NCBI GenBank assembly: GCA_900550935.1
Contig: URUD01000067.1
Coordinates: 1-11,466 of the forward strand
Reading direction: 5' to 3'
Length of the DNA: 11,466 nt
Source: an uncultured Roseburia sp.
GTDB lineage: Bacteria > Bacillota > Clostridia > Lachnospirales > Lachnospiraceae
The translations under genes and the position numbers were made by a program. Positions 1-6,996 of this stretch are shown piece after piece. The notes under the pieces are model-generated. The model ran no database searches. It was not told the DNA's origin and saw only the letters and a list, made by a program, of their open reading frames with translations. How positions within the stretch are numbered: the stretch's first letter is position 1; the number at the start of each line of letters is the position of its first letter.

Positions 1-11
1 GACTTATAATT

Positions 12-40
12 AGTTTATATATTATAAACCATTTTGTCAA
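12..40 (-). promoter_or_regulatory. Probable sigma-A promoter firing leftward out of the window
   Basis: On the minus strand a perfect -35 TTGACA (35-40) is followed after 17 bases by TAAACT (12-17); TATAAA (14-19) is an alternative -10 with a 15-base spacer. It lies downstream of the oleate hydratase terminator and points off the left edge, so it should drive a gene outside the window. The -35 match is strong and the -10 is only fair. Confidence 0.5.
13..29. promoter_or_regulatory. Operator-like palindrome overlapping the leftward promoter
   Basis: GTTTATA (13-19) and TATAAAC (23-29) form a perfect 7-bp inverted repeat around a 3-base spacer, lying on the -10 region and spacer of the leftward promoter. 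Placement and symmetry suit a dimeric repressor site. It has no G+C-rich stem or T-run, so it is not a terminator. The binding protein is unknown. Confidence 0.4.
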
Positions 41-99
41 GCGCGATTTTTGGGGAATGTGCTGTATTTATTGTACTGGGTGCTTTCCCCTTTACGCAT

Positions 100-144
100 A
101 AAAAGTACCCCTCTCACTGGATATCCAGTAAAAGGGGTACTTTT
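100..144 (-). terminator. Intrinsic terminator after oleate hydratase
   Basis: Outer arms 101-112 and 133-144 pair perfectly (12 bp), and an inner perfect palindrome at 116-129 extends the stem beyond a 3x3 internal loop. On the minus strand the stem ends in TTTTT, about 40 bases past the hydratase stop. The symmetric A and T flanks suggest it can also stop transcription entering from the left. Confidence 0.85.
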
Positions 145-186
145 CACGCCGGGGGTGCTGTCTTTCCCTGTTCCCTTATGCTATTA

Positions 187-2154
187 CTAATCTCTTAACA
201 CATCATGATCCCGCAATACCTTTTCAATCACGGTTCCCTTCACGAAATGGATTAACGGTTTCTTTAATGCGTTAAGCGGTCCCGGAAGATTGATATCTAA
301 CGGTGATTTTCCATCCATCAGTTTGACACTGCTGTCTAAAAGCTCGCGGATATCGTAAACACTTCCCCATACTTCCGGCACGCCACGGTCAACACCCAGC
401 AGTCCATATACTGCCTCCATTGCTGTTCTGACTGAATACTCGGTTGTAAATACGGTATCACGCGGGGTCTCTGCAAACTGTCCTAAAAATGCAAAGTTGA
501 CACAGCCATCCGGGATGACATCCGGGCGGTCACCTTTGGTTCTCGGCATAAAGAATGCTGTGATATAAGGCATCATAGTCGGTACACAGACTGCGCTGTG
601 CTCTGCCAGTTCCTCGATCTGATCCGTCGGTACGCCAAGATGATACAGCCACTCTTCCGTGATCTCTTTACCGGTACATTCTTTCATCGGTTTCTTTATA
701 TAGTCACCCGGAACATCCGTAAACAGTCCATATACCCAGACACAGACTTTGTCTTTGTCCTGCTCTTTGAACTGTCCCTGACGGTTGATGGTCCAGCTTA
801 AAAGCCAGCTCGAATCTTTGCAGCTTACAATACCGCCTGTTACCACTTTACCACTCTTTGGATCTCTCTTACAGATATTGGTAATATACGGCAGAATCTT
901 GTCATCCAATGTTGTCACTGTCGCAGACTCCCAGTTTGTCTTTGCCACATCCGAACAGAATTTTTCCGGATGTCCAAAAGAAGGATCCTGCTTTGCAATA
1001 TTTTTCCATAAACTCCAGCAGCCACTGTTACGCACTTCGGCATCCCCGTTTGGTGCATGATCCTGGTCACCGTAAATGGTTCCTTCGGTACAGCTTCCGT
1101 TTGTCACAAATACAAGGTCGTTCTCGGTCAGAACAATGCCGCTCTCCACGCCTTTTACCTTACATTCGATCGCTTTTGCAACTTTTTTGTCATCTTTAAT
1201 TTCAAATATTACATTGGTCACTTCAGTGTTAAACTGGAAATCTACGCCTGCTGCCTCCAGATATTTCTGCATTGGCAGGATCAGTGACTCATACTGATTG
1301 TATTTTGTAAATTTTAATGCACTGAAGTCCGGCAGTCCGGCAATATGATGGATAAAACGCTGGAAATACAGTTTCATTTCCAATGCACTGTGCCAGTTTT
1401 CAAATGCGAACATTGTTCTCCAGTATAACCAGAATGTAGAATCAAACACCTCTTCATCAAAGACATCTTCAATGGTCTTATCATACAGATCTTCATCTTT
1501 TGTCATAAACAGCTTCATGATCTCCATGCAGCCTTTCTGGCTTAAATTAAATCTGCCATCCGTATGTGCATCCTTGCCGCGGTTTTCGGTTGCACGGCAT
1601 AAAGAATAGTTCGGATCCTCCTTATTCAGCCAGTAATACTCATCAAGTACAGATACACCCGGTGTCTCGATCGATGGAATACTGCGGAACAGATCCCACA
1701 GACATTCAAAATGATTTTCCATCTCACGTCCACCACGCATCACATAACCTCTGGACGGATCAAAGATACCATCACATGCACCGCCCGCAATATCCATTGC
1801 CTCTAAAATGTGGACATGAGAACCCGGCATCTGTCCATCACGCACCAGGAAACATGCTGCTGCAAGAGAAGCTAATCCACTTCCTACGATATAAGCATTC
1901 TTTTCATCGACTCCTTCCGGTTTCTTCGGATGTGCAAATGCTTCATAGTTTCCGTTTGTATAATAAATGCCCTTGCTGTTTTTTTTATATTTTCCGCGCT
2001 CGGTGTTACGATATGGCGTGCCACCTTCTGCTTCTTTCTGTTTTGCGATCTTTTGTGTTCTTGATTTTTTTATACTCTTGTTGGCTACGATCGCTGCACC
2101 CGCTCCTGCTACCAGGACAGATGCTAATACAATATTTTTGTTTTTATTTGACAT
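187..2154 (-). CDS. ohyA: Oleate hydratase with N-terminal membrane segment
   Basis: FAD-dependent fatty acid hydratase (MCRA family), which adds water to the cis-9 double bond of oleate or linoleate to give 10-hydroxy fatty acids; in gut bacteria this is linked to detoxifying unsaturated fatty acids. Seen in the 655-residue product: the dinucleotide-binding stretch GSGLASLAAA (91-100); the RGGREME motif (140-146), whose E144 aligns with the water-activating glutamate of Elizabethkingia OhyA (E122); Y263 aligning with the proton-donating tyrosine (Y241); Q287, T455 and N457 aligning with carboxylate-binding residues. These alignments are from memory of the family. Residues 8-24 are a hydrophobic helix followed by a Lys/Arg-rich stretch, giving about 65 residues ahead of the usual core and suggesting membrane anchoring. 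The start is supported by a Shine-Dalgarno sequence. It is transcribed alone, between two terminators, beside a TetR-family gene. Confidence 0.95.
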   Translation of the reverse strand: MSNKNKNIVLASVLVAGAGAAIVANKSIKKSRTQKIAKQKEAEGGTPYRNTERGKYKKNSKGIYYTNGNYEAFAHPKKPEGVDEKNAYIVGSGLASLAAACFLVRDGQMPGSHVHILEAMDIAGGACDGIFDPSRGYVMRGGREMENHFECLWDLFRSIPSIETPGVSVLDEYYWLNKEDPNYSLCRATENRGKDAHTDGRFNLSQKGCMEIMKLFMTKDEDLYDKTIEDVFDEEVFDSTFWLYWRTMFAFENWHSALEMKLYFQRFIHHIAGLPDFSALKFTKYNQYESLILPMQKYLEAAGVDFQFNTEVTNVIFEIKDDKKVAKAIECKVKGVESGIVLTENDLVFVTNGSCTEGTIYGDQDHAPNGDAEVRNSGCWSLWKNIAKQDPSFGHPEKFCSDVAKTNWESATVTTLDDKILPYITNICKRDPKSGKVVTGGIVSCKDSSWLLSWTINRQGQFKEQDKDKVCVWVYGLFTDVPGDYIKKPMKECTGKEITEEWLYHLGVPTDQIEELAEHSAVCVPTMMPYITAFFMPRTKGDRPDVIPDGCVNFAFLGQFAETPRDTVFTTEYSVRTAMEAVYGLLGVDRGVPEVWGSVYDIRELLDSSVKLMDGKSPLDINLPGPLNALKKPLIHFVKGTVIEKVLRDHDVLRD

Positions 2155-2162
2155 AGTTATGA

Positions 2163-2172
2163 CCCCTTTCCT
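2163..2172 (-). promoter_or_regulatory. Ribosome binding site of oleate hydratase
   Basis: AGGAAAGGGG lies 8 bases before the ATG at 2154. It supports the start that includes the N-terminal hydrophobic helix, so the helix is probably really translated rather than an over-extended prediction. Confidence 0.7.
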
Positions 2173-2181
2173 GATTTCATT

Positions 2182-2211
2182 ATTATCTTCGTTCTGGTGT
2201 CATGTTATAAC
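2182..2211 (-). promoter_or_regulatory. Candidate oleate hydratase promoter with palindrome over the -35
   Basis: On the minus strand TTATAA (2205-2210) and GATAAT (2182-2187) are separated by 17 bases, giving a leader of about 20 bases before the ATG. The 8-bp palindrome GTTATAAC (2204-2211) covers the -35 and could be a repressor site, perhaps for the adjacent TetR-family protein. The -35 matches the consensus at only 4 of 6 positions. An alternative pair, TTGGAT with TAACAT, lies slightly upstream. Confidence 0.35.
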
Positions 2212-2235
2212 GTTCAAACAAAAAATCCAATAAAC

Positions 2236-2272
2236 AAAAAAGGCGATATGACTAATTTTTTATCATTTCGCC
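2236..2272 (-). terminator. Terminator overlapping the 3' end of the TetR-family gene
   Basis: Arms 2242-2251 and 2263-2272 pair at 9 of 10 positions, followed on the minus strand by TTTTTTG. One arm lies inside the last codons of the TetR-family gene, whose stop is in the loop. It separates that gene from the hydratase, so the hydratase needs its own promoter. The opposite strand also carries a short T-run (2274-2278). Confidence 0.75.
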
Positions 2273-2860
2273 CTTTTTGATAAATATTGTCTGATTTTTA
2301 CTTTCCTCATCAAGAAAGTTCTGAATAGAATTTCCGACATTTCCATGCATCGTCAGGTCTACCTTTTTTACGATCATGCCATAATCTTCGTGCATGCCAT
2401 CCTGGATCCAGTCTAACATCACACCGACAAAACCATATTTATAAAAATCTGCGATAAACTGCCTGTCCTTTTCCTGTAGCGGTGTTCCTTCTGATTTTTC
2501 TTTTACCACGCCCTCGATCAGTTCATAGGTCAGTTTATAGAGATAACGTTCAATCTGTTCTTTCTTAACCGAGCGGTAAACATTCATGATAAACGGCTTA
2601 TTTTCAAGTACTGCCTCAAAGATCTGTTCCAGCCCTTCCTGCCAGGAGTCGTAAGTACGCTTTCCCTGCAATGCCTGTTTTCCGTCTTCCACACACACCC
2701 ATTCGACCAGATCATAAATATCCTTAAAATGATAATAAAATGTCATCCGGCTGATGCCGCAGTCCGTCGTCAGATCCTGTATTGTAATTTTATCCAGTGG
2801 CTTTTTTAACAGAAGTTTCTTTAGCGACGCTTCTAACAGCCTTTTTGTTGTATTACTCAT
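2252..2860 (-). CDS. TetR/AcrR-family transcriptional regulator (DhaS-like)
   Basis: One-component repressor or activator, acting as a DNA-binding dimer in the cytoplasm. From the chosen start it has 202 residues. The N-terminal helix-turn-helix spans about residues 25-46, with the recognition-helix pattern ISRMTFYYHFKD typical of TetR proteins; the rest is a helical ligand-binding domain resembling the DhaS/TetR_C_8 type. An in-frame ATG at 2881 would add 7 residues, but it has no ribosome binding site. The ATG at 2860 follows GAGGGATGGG and starts 1 base after the upstream stop (TAACATG), implying translational coupling. It ends the GNAT-CPBP-PH cluster and lies directly upstream of oleate hydratase. 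In other Firmicutes TetR-type FarR regulators control fatty acid resistance genes; a similar role here is inference and the ligand is unknown. Confidence 0.85.
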   Translation of the reverse strand: MSNTTKRLLEASLKKLLLKKPLDKITIQDLTTDCGISRMTFYYHFKDIYDLVEWVCVEDGKQALQGKRTYDSWQEGLEQIFEAVLENKPFIMNVYRSVKKEQIERYLYKLTYELIEGVVKEKSEGTPLQEKDRQFIADFYKYGFVGVMLDWIQDGMHEDYGMIVKKVDLTMHGNVGNSIQNFLDEESKNQTIFIKKGEMIKN

Positions 2861-2861
2861 G

Positions 2862-3593
2862 TTAATCCCATCCCTCGCCATTGATCGGAATCCGGTATTG
2901 CTCCGCCATAACCTGTGTCCAGTTCACAAATTCCATCCAGCCATCCCTTAATACATCCGAATGAAGTTCTATCTTCTGATCCCTCGTCCTTAGGATCAGT
3001 TCTTCTCTTTTTCGCTTGCTCACATGGTAATATTCGATACTTTTTACTTCGCTCCAACGCACTTTCTTTTTCCGTAAAAAATCTGTCACCCCAACCGTGC
3101 TCCGGGTATAAAACACCTTATAAGCGCAACGATGTAAAATTGCATAGATACTGTAGCCATTAAAAAAGAGCATGATGCAAAGAGGAAACGCTGCTTCTCC
3201 ACTTTGTACCCATTCTACGACTTCCTGTGCATCTTCCAGATATCCATGCACGGTTATGCTCCCAAGACCAAAATCCAAAAAGAGCGTGCTGGCTACAAGT
3301 ACATAATACATTGCACTGCATTTCAGTAACTGGTATGTTTCTCCTGCAAAGCAATCCACCTGGCTTTTCCGGTTCCATCTCCCACGCTCAATCATTACAC
3401 AACAGTCCGCGATGATCAGCAGAACCGAATTGAAAGCCACCATAATCCCTGTTTTCATTGCAAATTCTTTTATGATCGCCCTGTTATCACCGCCCATTGC
3501 TATCATGGTAACAGCAAATGCAACGTTTGCAATGGCAAATACGATCACAAACAGTAAGATCAGGTTCCATGTGGAAACTTTATCGCGCCCCAT
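2862..3593 (-). CDS. Four-helix membrane protein with C-terminal PH-like domain
   Basis: Function unknown. The 243-residue product has hydrophobic segments at about 11-31, 47-66, 92-113 and 136-154, then a soluble C-terminal part. Residues about 157-230 have the alternating strand pattern and W-S-E-V-K-S-I-E signature (180-187) seen in small bacterial PH-like domains, ending in an amphipathic helix. Loops are Lys/Arg-rich, so the tail is probably cytoplasmic. The start has a strong AAGGAG 9 bases upstream. It is 18 bases after the CPBP gene and 1 base before the TetR-family start, so it is cotranscribed with both. Bacterial PH-like domains often serve as membrane or protein interaction modules, but nothing here shows a partner. 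Confidence 0.6.
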   Translation of the reverse strand: MGRDKVSTWNLILLFVIVFAIANVAFAVTMIAMGGDNRAIIKEFAMKTGIMVAFNSVLLIIADCCVMIERGRWNRKSQVDCFAGETYQLLKCSAMYYVLVASTLFLDFGLGSITVHGYLEDAQEVVEWVQSGEAAFPLCIMLFFNGYSIYAILHRCAYKVFYTRSTVGVTDFLRKKKVRWSEVKSIEYYHVSKRKREELILRTRDQKIELHSDVLRDGWMEFVNWTQVMAEQYRIPINGEGWD

Positions 3594-3611
3594 TGCGTTC
3601 TTCTCCTTCCC

Positions 3612-4352
3612 TTATTTCAGCAATTTCCTTTTTGTCTTTAGCAGATAGACTCCGTAAAACACGGAGATTAAGATCAACAATCCAAATATCATCGATACGG
3701 TCTGCACGTCTTCCTTCCAGAAAATGTTCCCCACATCCAACAGACCATGACATAGGATACACGGAATGATATTTTCCGTTTTATAAAAAAACACTGCAAA
3801 TACAAATCCGATCGCACAGGCAAAAATGATCTGGAGCAGTGTGTAGAAAACATCTGCCCCGCCAAACAGATTGACAATATGTACCAGTCCAAAAACGGAC
3901 GATGAAATTGCGATCGCAATCCCTGCGCCCCACTTCATCAATGCCTTGAATAAAAACACCCGCATGATCATCTCTTCAATAAATCCGACACAGAGCACGT
4001 TAAATGCGATCAGTACTATCTGTCCCAGCGGCTCTGAATTTTGTATTCCAAAACAGAATGGTACAACGACCAGTAAAACAAACGGGATAAAATAGAATGT
4101 CCCTCTGCCATCCAGATTTTTCAAAGAACGGATCCCATAAAATTCCAGTGTTTCTCTCTTTTTCAAATATAAGATCATGACGATCACAAAACATGCCCGG
4201 AAGATTGCCTGACCCAAATTTTGTATTCCTATGATACCCGATAAGATACCGGATATTTTTAACCCTGCCAGATAGGCAACAAGCCATGCTGCTGCAAAAC
4301 TGATCTTCGTTTTTTGTGTGTTCACGTAGATACCTCGTTTTTCCTGTTCCAT
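3612..4352 (-). CDS. CPBP-family intramembrane metalloprotease
   Basis: Polytopic membrane protein of the CPBP (Abi/CAAX protease and bacteriocin-processing) family. The three family motifs are present (numbering from the longer start at 4385): EExxxR at E137-E138...R142, FxxxH at F165...H169, and the late histidine H213 in HGLLD. Together these form the metal-binding glutamyl/histidine site of Rce1-like proteases. About seven hydrophobic segments surround them. The ATG at 4352 (246 residues) is preferred because GGAG lies 8 bases upstream and it does not overlap the previous gene; the ATG at 4385 has no ribosome binding site and would overlap the GNAT gene by 17 bases. Members act in prenyl-protein processing, bacteriocin self-immunity or regulated proteolysis; no bacteriocin gene is visible, so the substrate is unknown. 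Confidence 0.85.
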   Translation of the reverse strand: MEQEKRGIYVNTQKTKISFAAAWLVAYLAGLKISGILSGIIGIQNLGQAIFRACFVIVMILYLKKRETLEFYGIRSLKNLDGRGTFYFIPFVLLVVVPFCFGIQNSEPLGQIVLIAFNVLCVGFIEEMIMRVFLFKALMKWGAGIAIAISSSVFGLVHIVNLFGGADVFYTLLQIIFACAIGFVFAVFFYKTENIIPCILCHGLLDVGNIFWKEDVQTVSMIFGLLILISVFYGVYLLKTKRKLLK

Positions 4353-4368
4353 CTTCCTCGCTCCATGC

Positions 4369-5028
4369 TTACCATTCCAACTCATATTCTAAAGCATGAC
4401 AGAAAAGTTTCCTTGGCTCAACTCCAAACTTTTCTGCCATTTGCACAAATCTTTCATCTATATTTTCTTTCTCGCAACGCGCAATGTCATCCTCTTTGTG
4501 TAACATATACTCCGCAATACCATACGGAGTCGCTCCCAGTTTCTCAAATAAACGTTGACTCGCAAAATTATCGTAAGCTATTTTTACTCTGAATCTGTCT
4601 ACACCAAGTCTGGCTTTGATTTCCGATAGCATGATCTTTATTGCTGTGTAACCAATGCCTTTCTGTCGAAACTTTTTCAAAAGCTCGATCGCAATTTCCC
4701 AGTTCTCCTGAAATACATTATTAATGCCGCAGTAACCGGCATATTCTCCATCCGCTTCAATCGCAAACATCATAGAGCTTCCGTGTATATGCTCATTCCA
4801 CATCATATCCTGATACTCTTCATCCTGAAGCATAGATCTCATTGTATAAACTTCTTTTTGTAATTCAATAAATCTGCTTTTATCTGTTTCCTGGATCATA
4901 CGGATCTGTATATAGGCATCTCTATTAATGATGTTTCCACCACTCCAGAATTTTTCTTTTATCTTATCCGCGTTTTCATTCTTTGTCGCTGTGTTAAGAT
5001 CTTTCTCTGATAATGCTATATCGTCCAT
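4369..5028 (-). CDS. GNAT-family N-acetyltransferase
   Basis: Predicted acetyl-CoA-dependent acetyltransferase, 219 residues, cytoplasmic. The GNAT fold covers about residues 40-175: the acetyl-CoA pyrophosphate-binding motif A is visible as RQKGIGYTA (121-129), followed by a helix, the V-K-I-A-Y-D-N-F-A-S strand-loop (148-157) and the R-L-F-E-K-L-G motif (159-165) common in ribosomal-protein and small-molecule acetylating members. About 35 residues precede the fold and about 45 charged residues follow it; neither extension was recognised. The start is weakly supported by GGAAG about 10 bases upstream. It is the first gene of the four-gene cluster; a weak promoter (TTGTTA, 17 bases, TTATCG) lies between it and the upstream terminator. 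The substrate cannot be told from the sequence. Confidence 0.85.
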   Translation of the reverse strand: MDDIALSEKDLNTATKNENADKIKEKFWSGGNIINRDAYIQIRMIQETDKSRFIELQKEVYTMRSMLQDEEYQDMMWNEHIHGSSMMFAIEADGEYAGYCGINNVFQENWEIAIELLKKFRQKGIGYTAIKIMLSEIKARLGVDRFRVKIAYDNFASQRLFEKLGATPYGIAEYMLHKEDDIARCEKENIDERFVQMAEKFGVEPRKLFCHALEYELEW

Positions 5029-5084
5029 ACTACCTATACTTCCACTAATTGCTTCCCCGATAATGGCTTACTACTCGTGATAAC

Positions 5085-5114
5085 AAAAAGTCCAGAGCTG
5101 GCACTCTGGACTTT
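5085..5114 (-). terminator. Intrinsic terminator after the iron-sulfur operon
   Basis: A perfect 11-bp stem (5087-5097 with 5104-5114) has a 6-base loop and runs into TTTTTG on the minus strand, about 65 bases beyond the stop of the iron-sulfur protein. It separates the redox operon from the GNAT-led cluster. The plus-strand T-run is only three bases, so it probably acts on the minus strand. Confidence 0.85.
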
Positions 5115-5180
5115 CACTGACTCTCTTGGAATCATACTACCATTTTGTTTAAAAATCAACCCCTCATATTGTTCAAAACA

Positions 5181-6050
5181 TCAAGAATCGGACAACGTGT
5201 GCCTCATACAAGAATGAATGGCACCAGAAGGGCAGACTTCTTTGCATTTGCCACACCGGATACATTCAGCACTGTTTGGATTTTCATATACTTTTACACC
5301 CATATTACACTTTTGGGCACATAACCCACACTTCGTGCATTTTGAATTATCAATCTCATAATGGTAAAGAGAAAAGCGATTAAAAATTCCATAAATAGCA
5401 CCCAAGGGGCACAGGTATCTGCAAAATGGACGATAGATCAGGATAGACAAAACAACGATCCCAATCAGAATACTGACTTTCCAGCCAAATAGAAAACCTA
5501 TCGCTTTTTGCAGCTCCGGATTTTTCAGCACAAGTGGAATACCTCCAAGCAGTGTACCGGAAGGACAGATCAATTTACAAAACCATGGAGTTCCGTAACC
5601 GGTTTCTCCAACAAGGAGCAGGGGCATTGCAATGACAAATACAGCCAAAATAATGTATTTGAGATAGCGCAGGTAGTTGTCAAACGGAACCCGTTTTATT
5701 TTTCTGACAAACGGGATTTTGTATAGTAAATCCTGTACCAGCCCGAACGGACAGAACCATCCACAGACAAATCTTCCGAGCAGAGAGCCGAAAATCATCA
5801 GAAATCCAATGACGTAAAAGGAAAATTTATAATTTTTGCTGCCGAGCACTGCCTGCAAAGAGCCAATTGGGCAGGAGCCGATCGCACCTGGACAAGAGTA
5901 ACAGTTTAACCCTGGCACGCACACTTTTTTGCTTGCACCGCGATAAATTTTTCCCTCTGCAAATCCGATGACATATCCGTTTGTCAGTGCGGTAAAAAGT
6001 ACCTGCACCCACAAACGCAGCCGTTTCTTCTGTTTTTTCAGACAATCCAT
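5181..6050 (-). CDS. NapH-like membrane protein with two 4Fe-4S clusters
   Basis: Predicted membrane electron-transfer protein of the NapH/NosR/Fer4_5 type, 289 residues. Helices lie at about 13-31, 77-95, 130-148 and 190-206. Cysteine motifs: an N-terminal group C44, C50, C53, C60; CGWFCP (96-101), CKLICP (158-163) and CRYLCP (210-215), each followed by a G-x2-hydrophobic pattern; then two classic ferredoxin motifs, CTKCGLCAQKC (238-248) and CIRCGKCKEVC (263-273), in a tail that is probably cytoplasmic. In known relatives such proteins pass electrons between membrane or cytoplasmic donors and periplasmic acceptors. The start is fixed by AAGGAG 8 bases upstream, which overlaps the stop of the preceding small gene, so the two are probably translationally coupled. 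With the thioredoxin lipoprotein in the same operon, the likely job is supplying reductant to, or taking electrons from, extracytoplasmic thiols. The direction of flow is not shown. Confidence 0.85.
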   Translation of the reverse strand: MDCLKKQKKRLRLWVQVLFTALTNGYVIGFAEGKIYRGASKKVCVPGLNCYSCPGAIGSCPIGSLQAVLGSKNYKFSFYVIGFLMIFGSLLGRFVCGWFCPFGLVQDLLYKIPFVRKIKRVPFDNYLRYLKYIILAVFVIAMPLLLVGETGYGTPWFCKLICPSGTLLGGIPLVLKNPELQKAIGFLFGWKVSILIGIVVLSILIYRPFCRYLCPLGAIYGIFNRFSLYHYEIDNSKCTKCGLCAQKCNMGVKVYENPNSAECIRCGKCKEVCPSGAIHSCMRHTLSDS

Positions 6051-6062
6051 AAAATAATCTCC

Positions 6063-6209
6063 TTATCCGATTCCAATACACTCCAGGCAGACAATGCCAG
6101 ATTTGTTTTCTACTGTAACGTGTTCATTTCGGTGAATACCATTTATTACAAATAAAATGCCAAGAACCAGAAACACAAAACTGGGAACTATTCTGTTGTT
6201 CAGATGCAT
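6063..6209 (-). CDS. 48-residue single-helix CxxC protein (CD1871A-like)
   Basis: A 48-residue open frame begins with ATG at 6209 and stops with TAA at 6063-6065. GGGAGG lies 8 bases before the start, and the stop overlaps the ribosome binding site of the iron-sulfur gene, 12 bases from its start. The product has a short polar N-terminus, one hydrophobic helix (about residues 8-25), a polar linker and a C-terminal end CLECIGIG, with C41 and C44 forming a CxxC pair. I recognise this arrangement, including the glycine-isoleucine ending, as the clostridial 'CD1871A family CxxC motif-containing' type; that is recollection, not a search. Between a thioredoxin lipoprotein and an iron-sulfur membrane protein, it may be a membrane-tethered dithiol relay or cluster ligand. 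Confidence 0.75.
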   Translation of the reverse strand: MHLNNRIVPSFVFLVLGILFVINGIHRNEHVTVENKSGIVCLECIGIG

Positions 6210-6264
6210 GTTGTTCGCCTCCCTTTTAAACAAAGCATTTCATAAGATGCTGTTTTTACAGATG

Positions 6265-6885
6265 TTATTCTTCCTGTGCAAGATATGATTCCAGTACAGT
6301 TTTCCATTCGTCATAATCCCTGGAGCCCGTAACGGTATCAATAATTGTTCCGTCAGAATTTACTACATATGTGGTCGGAAATGCCATAAGGTTTAACAAT
6401 GTTTCGTTTGTGGCAAGTGTACCATCCATGCGGATCTGCGTGTAAGAAGTATTTTTCAGGATTTCTTTTATCTGATTCATTTCATCGTCAGGAATTCCGG
6501 CACCAAAATCATTATAAAGACCAACGACAGCCCCGCCTTTTTCCTTATACTCATTGTTTAATTTCTCCAACTCCGGTATTTCGTTGACGCATGGGGTGCA
6601 TCCGACATTCCAGACATTCACAAGCGTAACCTTATTATCGGAAAAAATGGAAGAATCAACTTTATTCCCATCCAAATCCGTTGTGTTCATGTCGGAAAAA
6701 AAAGATAAATCGGCATCTGCATTATCAGAAGAGTTTTCTGTATCCGCAGAGACCTGCCCTGTTACAGAAGTTTCCTGCCCGGAAGCATTTGCATTTGAAT
6801 TACTGTCTGCGGTCTGTCCACAGCCTGCAAAGAAAAGTGTTCCGGTAAGTAAAAATGCTGCGATAGATAATGTTTTCTTTTTCAT
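6265..6885 (-). CDS. TlpA/ResA-like thioredoxin-fold lipoprotein
   Basis: Predicted membrane-anchored thiol-disulfide oxidoreductase outside the cytoplasmic membrane, 206 residues. Residues 1-22 form a lipoprotein signal peptide (KKK, hydrophobic core, lipobox FAGC, lipidated C22). A Ser/Asn/Asp-rich linker (about 23-60) leads to a TlpA/AhpC-TSA-type thioredoxin domain with the active site W-N-V-G-C-T-P-C (92-99; redox pair C96/C99) and the cis-proline region AFPTTYVV (P170). Relatives reduce apocytochrome c or other exported thiol proteins, usually with electrons from CcdA/DsbD; no ccdA is present here, and a CxxC mini-protein and an iron-sulfur membrane protein follow instead. AAAGGAG about 10 bases upstream supports the start. 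It is the first gene of a three-gene operon divergent from the two-component system. The target protein is unknown. Confidence 0.9.
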   Translation of the reverse strand: MKKKTLSIAAFLLTGTLFFAGCGQTADSNSNANASGQETSVTGQVSADTENSSDNADADLSFFSDMNTTDLDGNKVDSSIFSDNKVTLVNVWNVGCTPCVNEIPELEKLNNEYKEKGGAVVGLYNDFGAGIPDDEMNQIKEILKNTSYTQIRMDGTLATNETLLNLMAFPTTYVVNSDGTIIDTVTGSRDYDEWKTVLESYLAQEE

Positions 6886-6996
6886 GATAAAAATCTCCTT
6901 TTATTTTAATATTTTAGTGACAAGCGATCGCAATACTCCGATTTTGTTGTCTGATCGGGTGCAATCTTTATTTGATAACTGTATCTTACTCTCTCA

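Noticed and set aside
1566..2156. Long plus-strand frame of 196 codons opposite the oleate hydratase start region
   Set aside because: Antisense shadow of a well-conserved enzyme; the product is low-complexity and Cys/His/Pro rich, with no family resemblance.
2861..2881. Upstream ATG at 2881 as the TetR-family start
   Set aside because: No ribosome binding site before it; the ATG at 2860 has one and sits 1 base after the preceding stop.
3612..4352. Bacteriocin immunity locus based on the CPBP protein
   Set aside because: No bacteriocin precursor, leader peptide or ABC exporter gene in the cluster.
4353..4385. Upstream ATG at 4385 as the CPBP start
   Set aside because: No ribosome binding site and a 17-base overlap with the GNAT gene; ATG at 4352 has GGAG at a proper distance.
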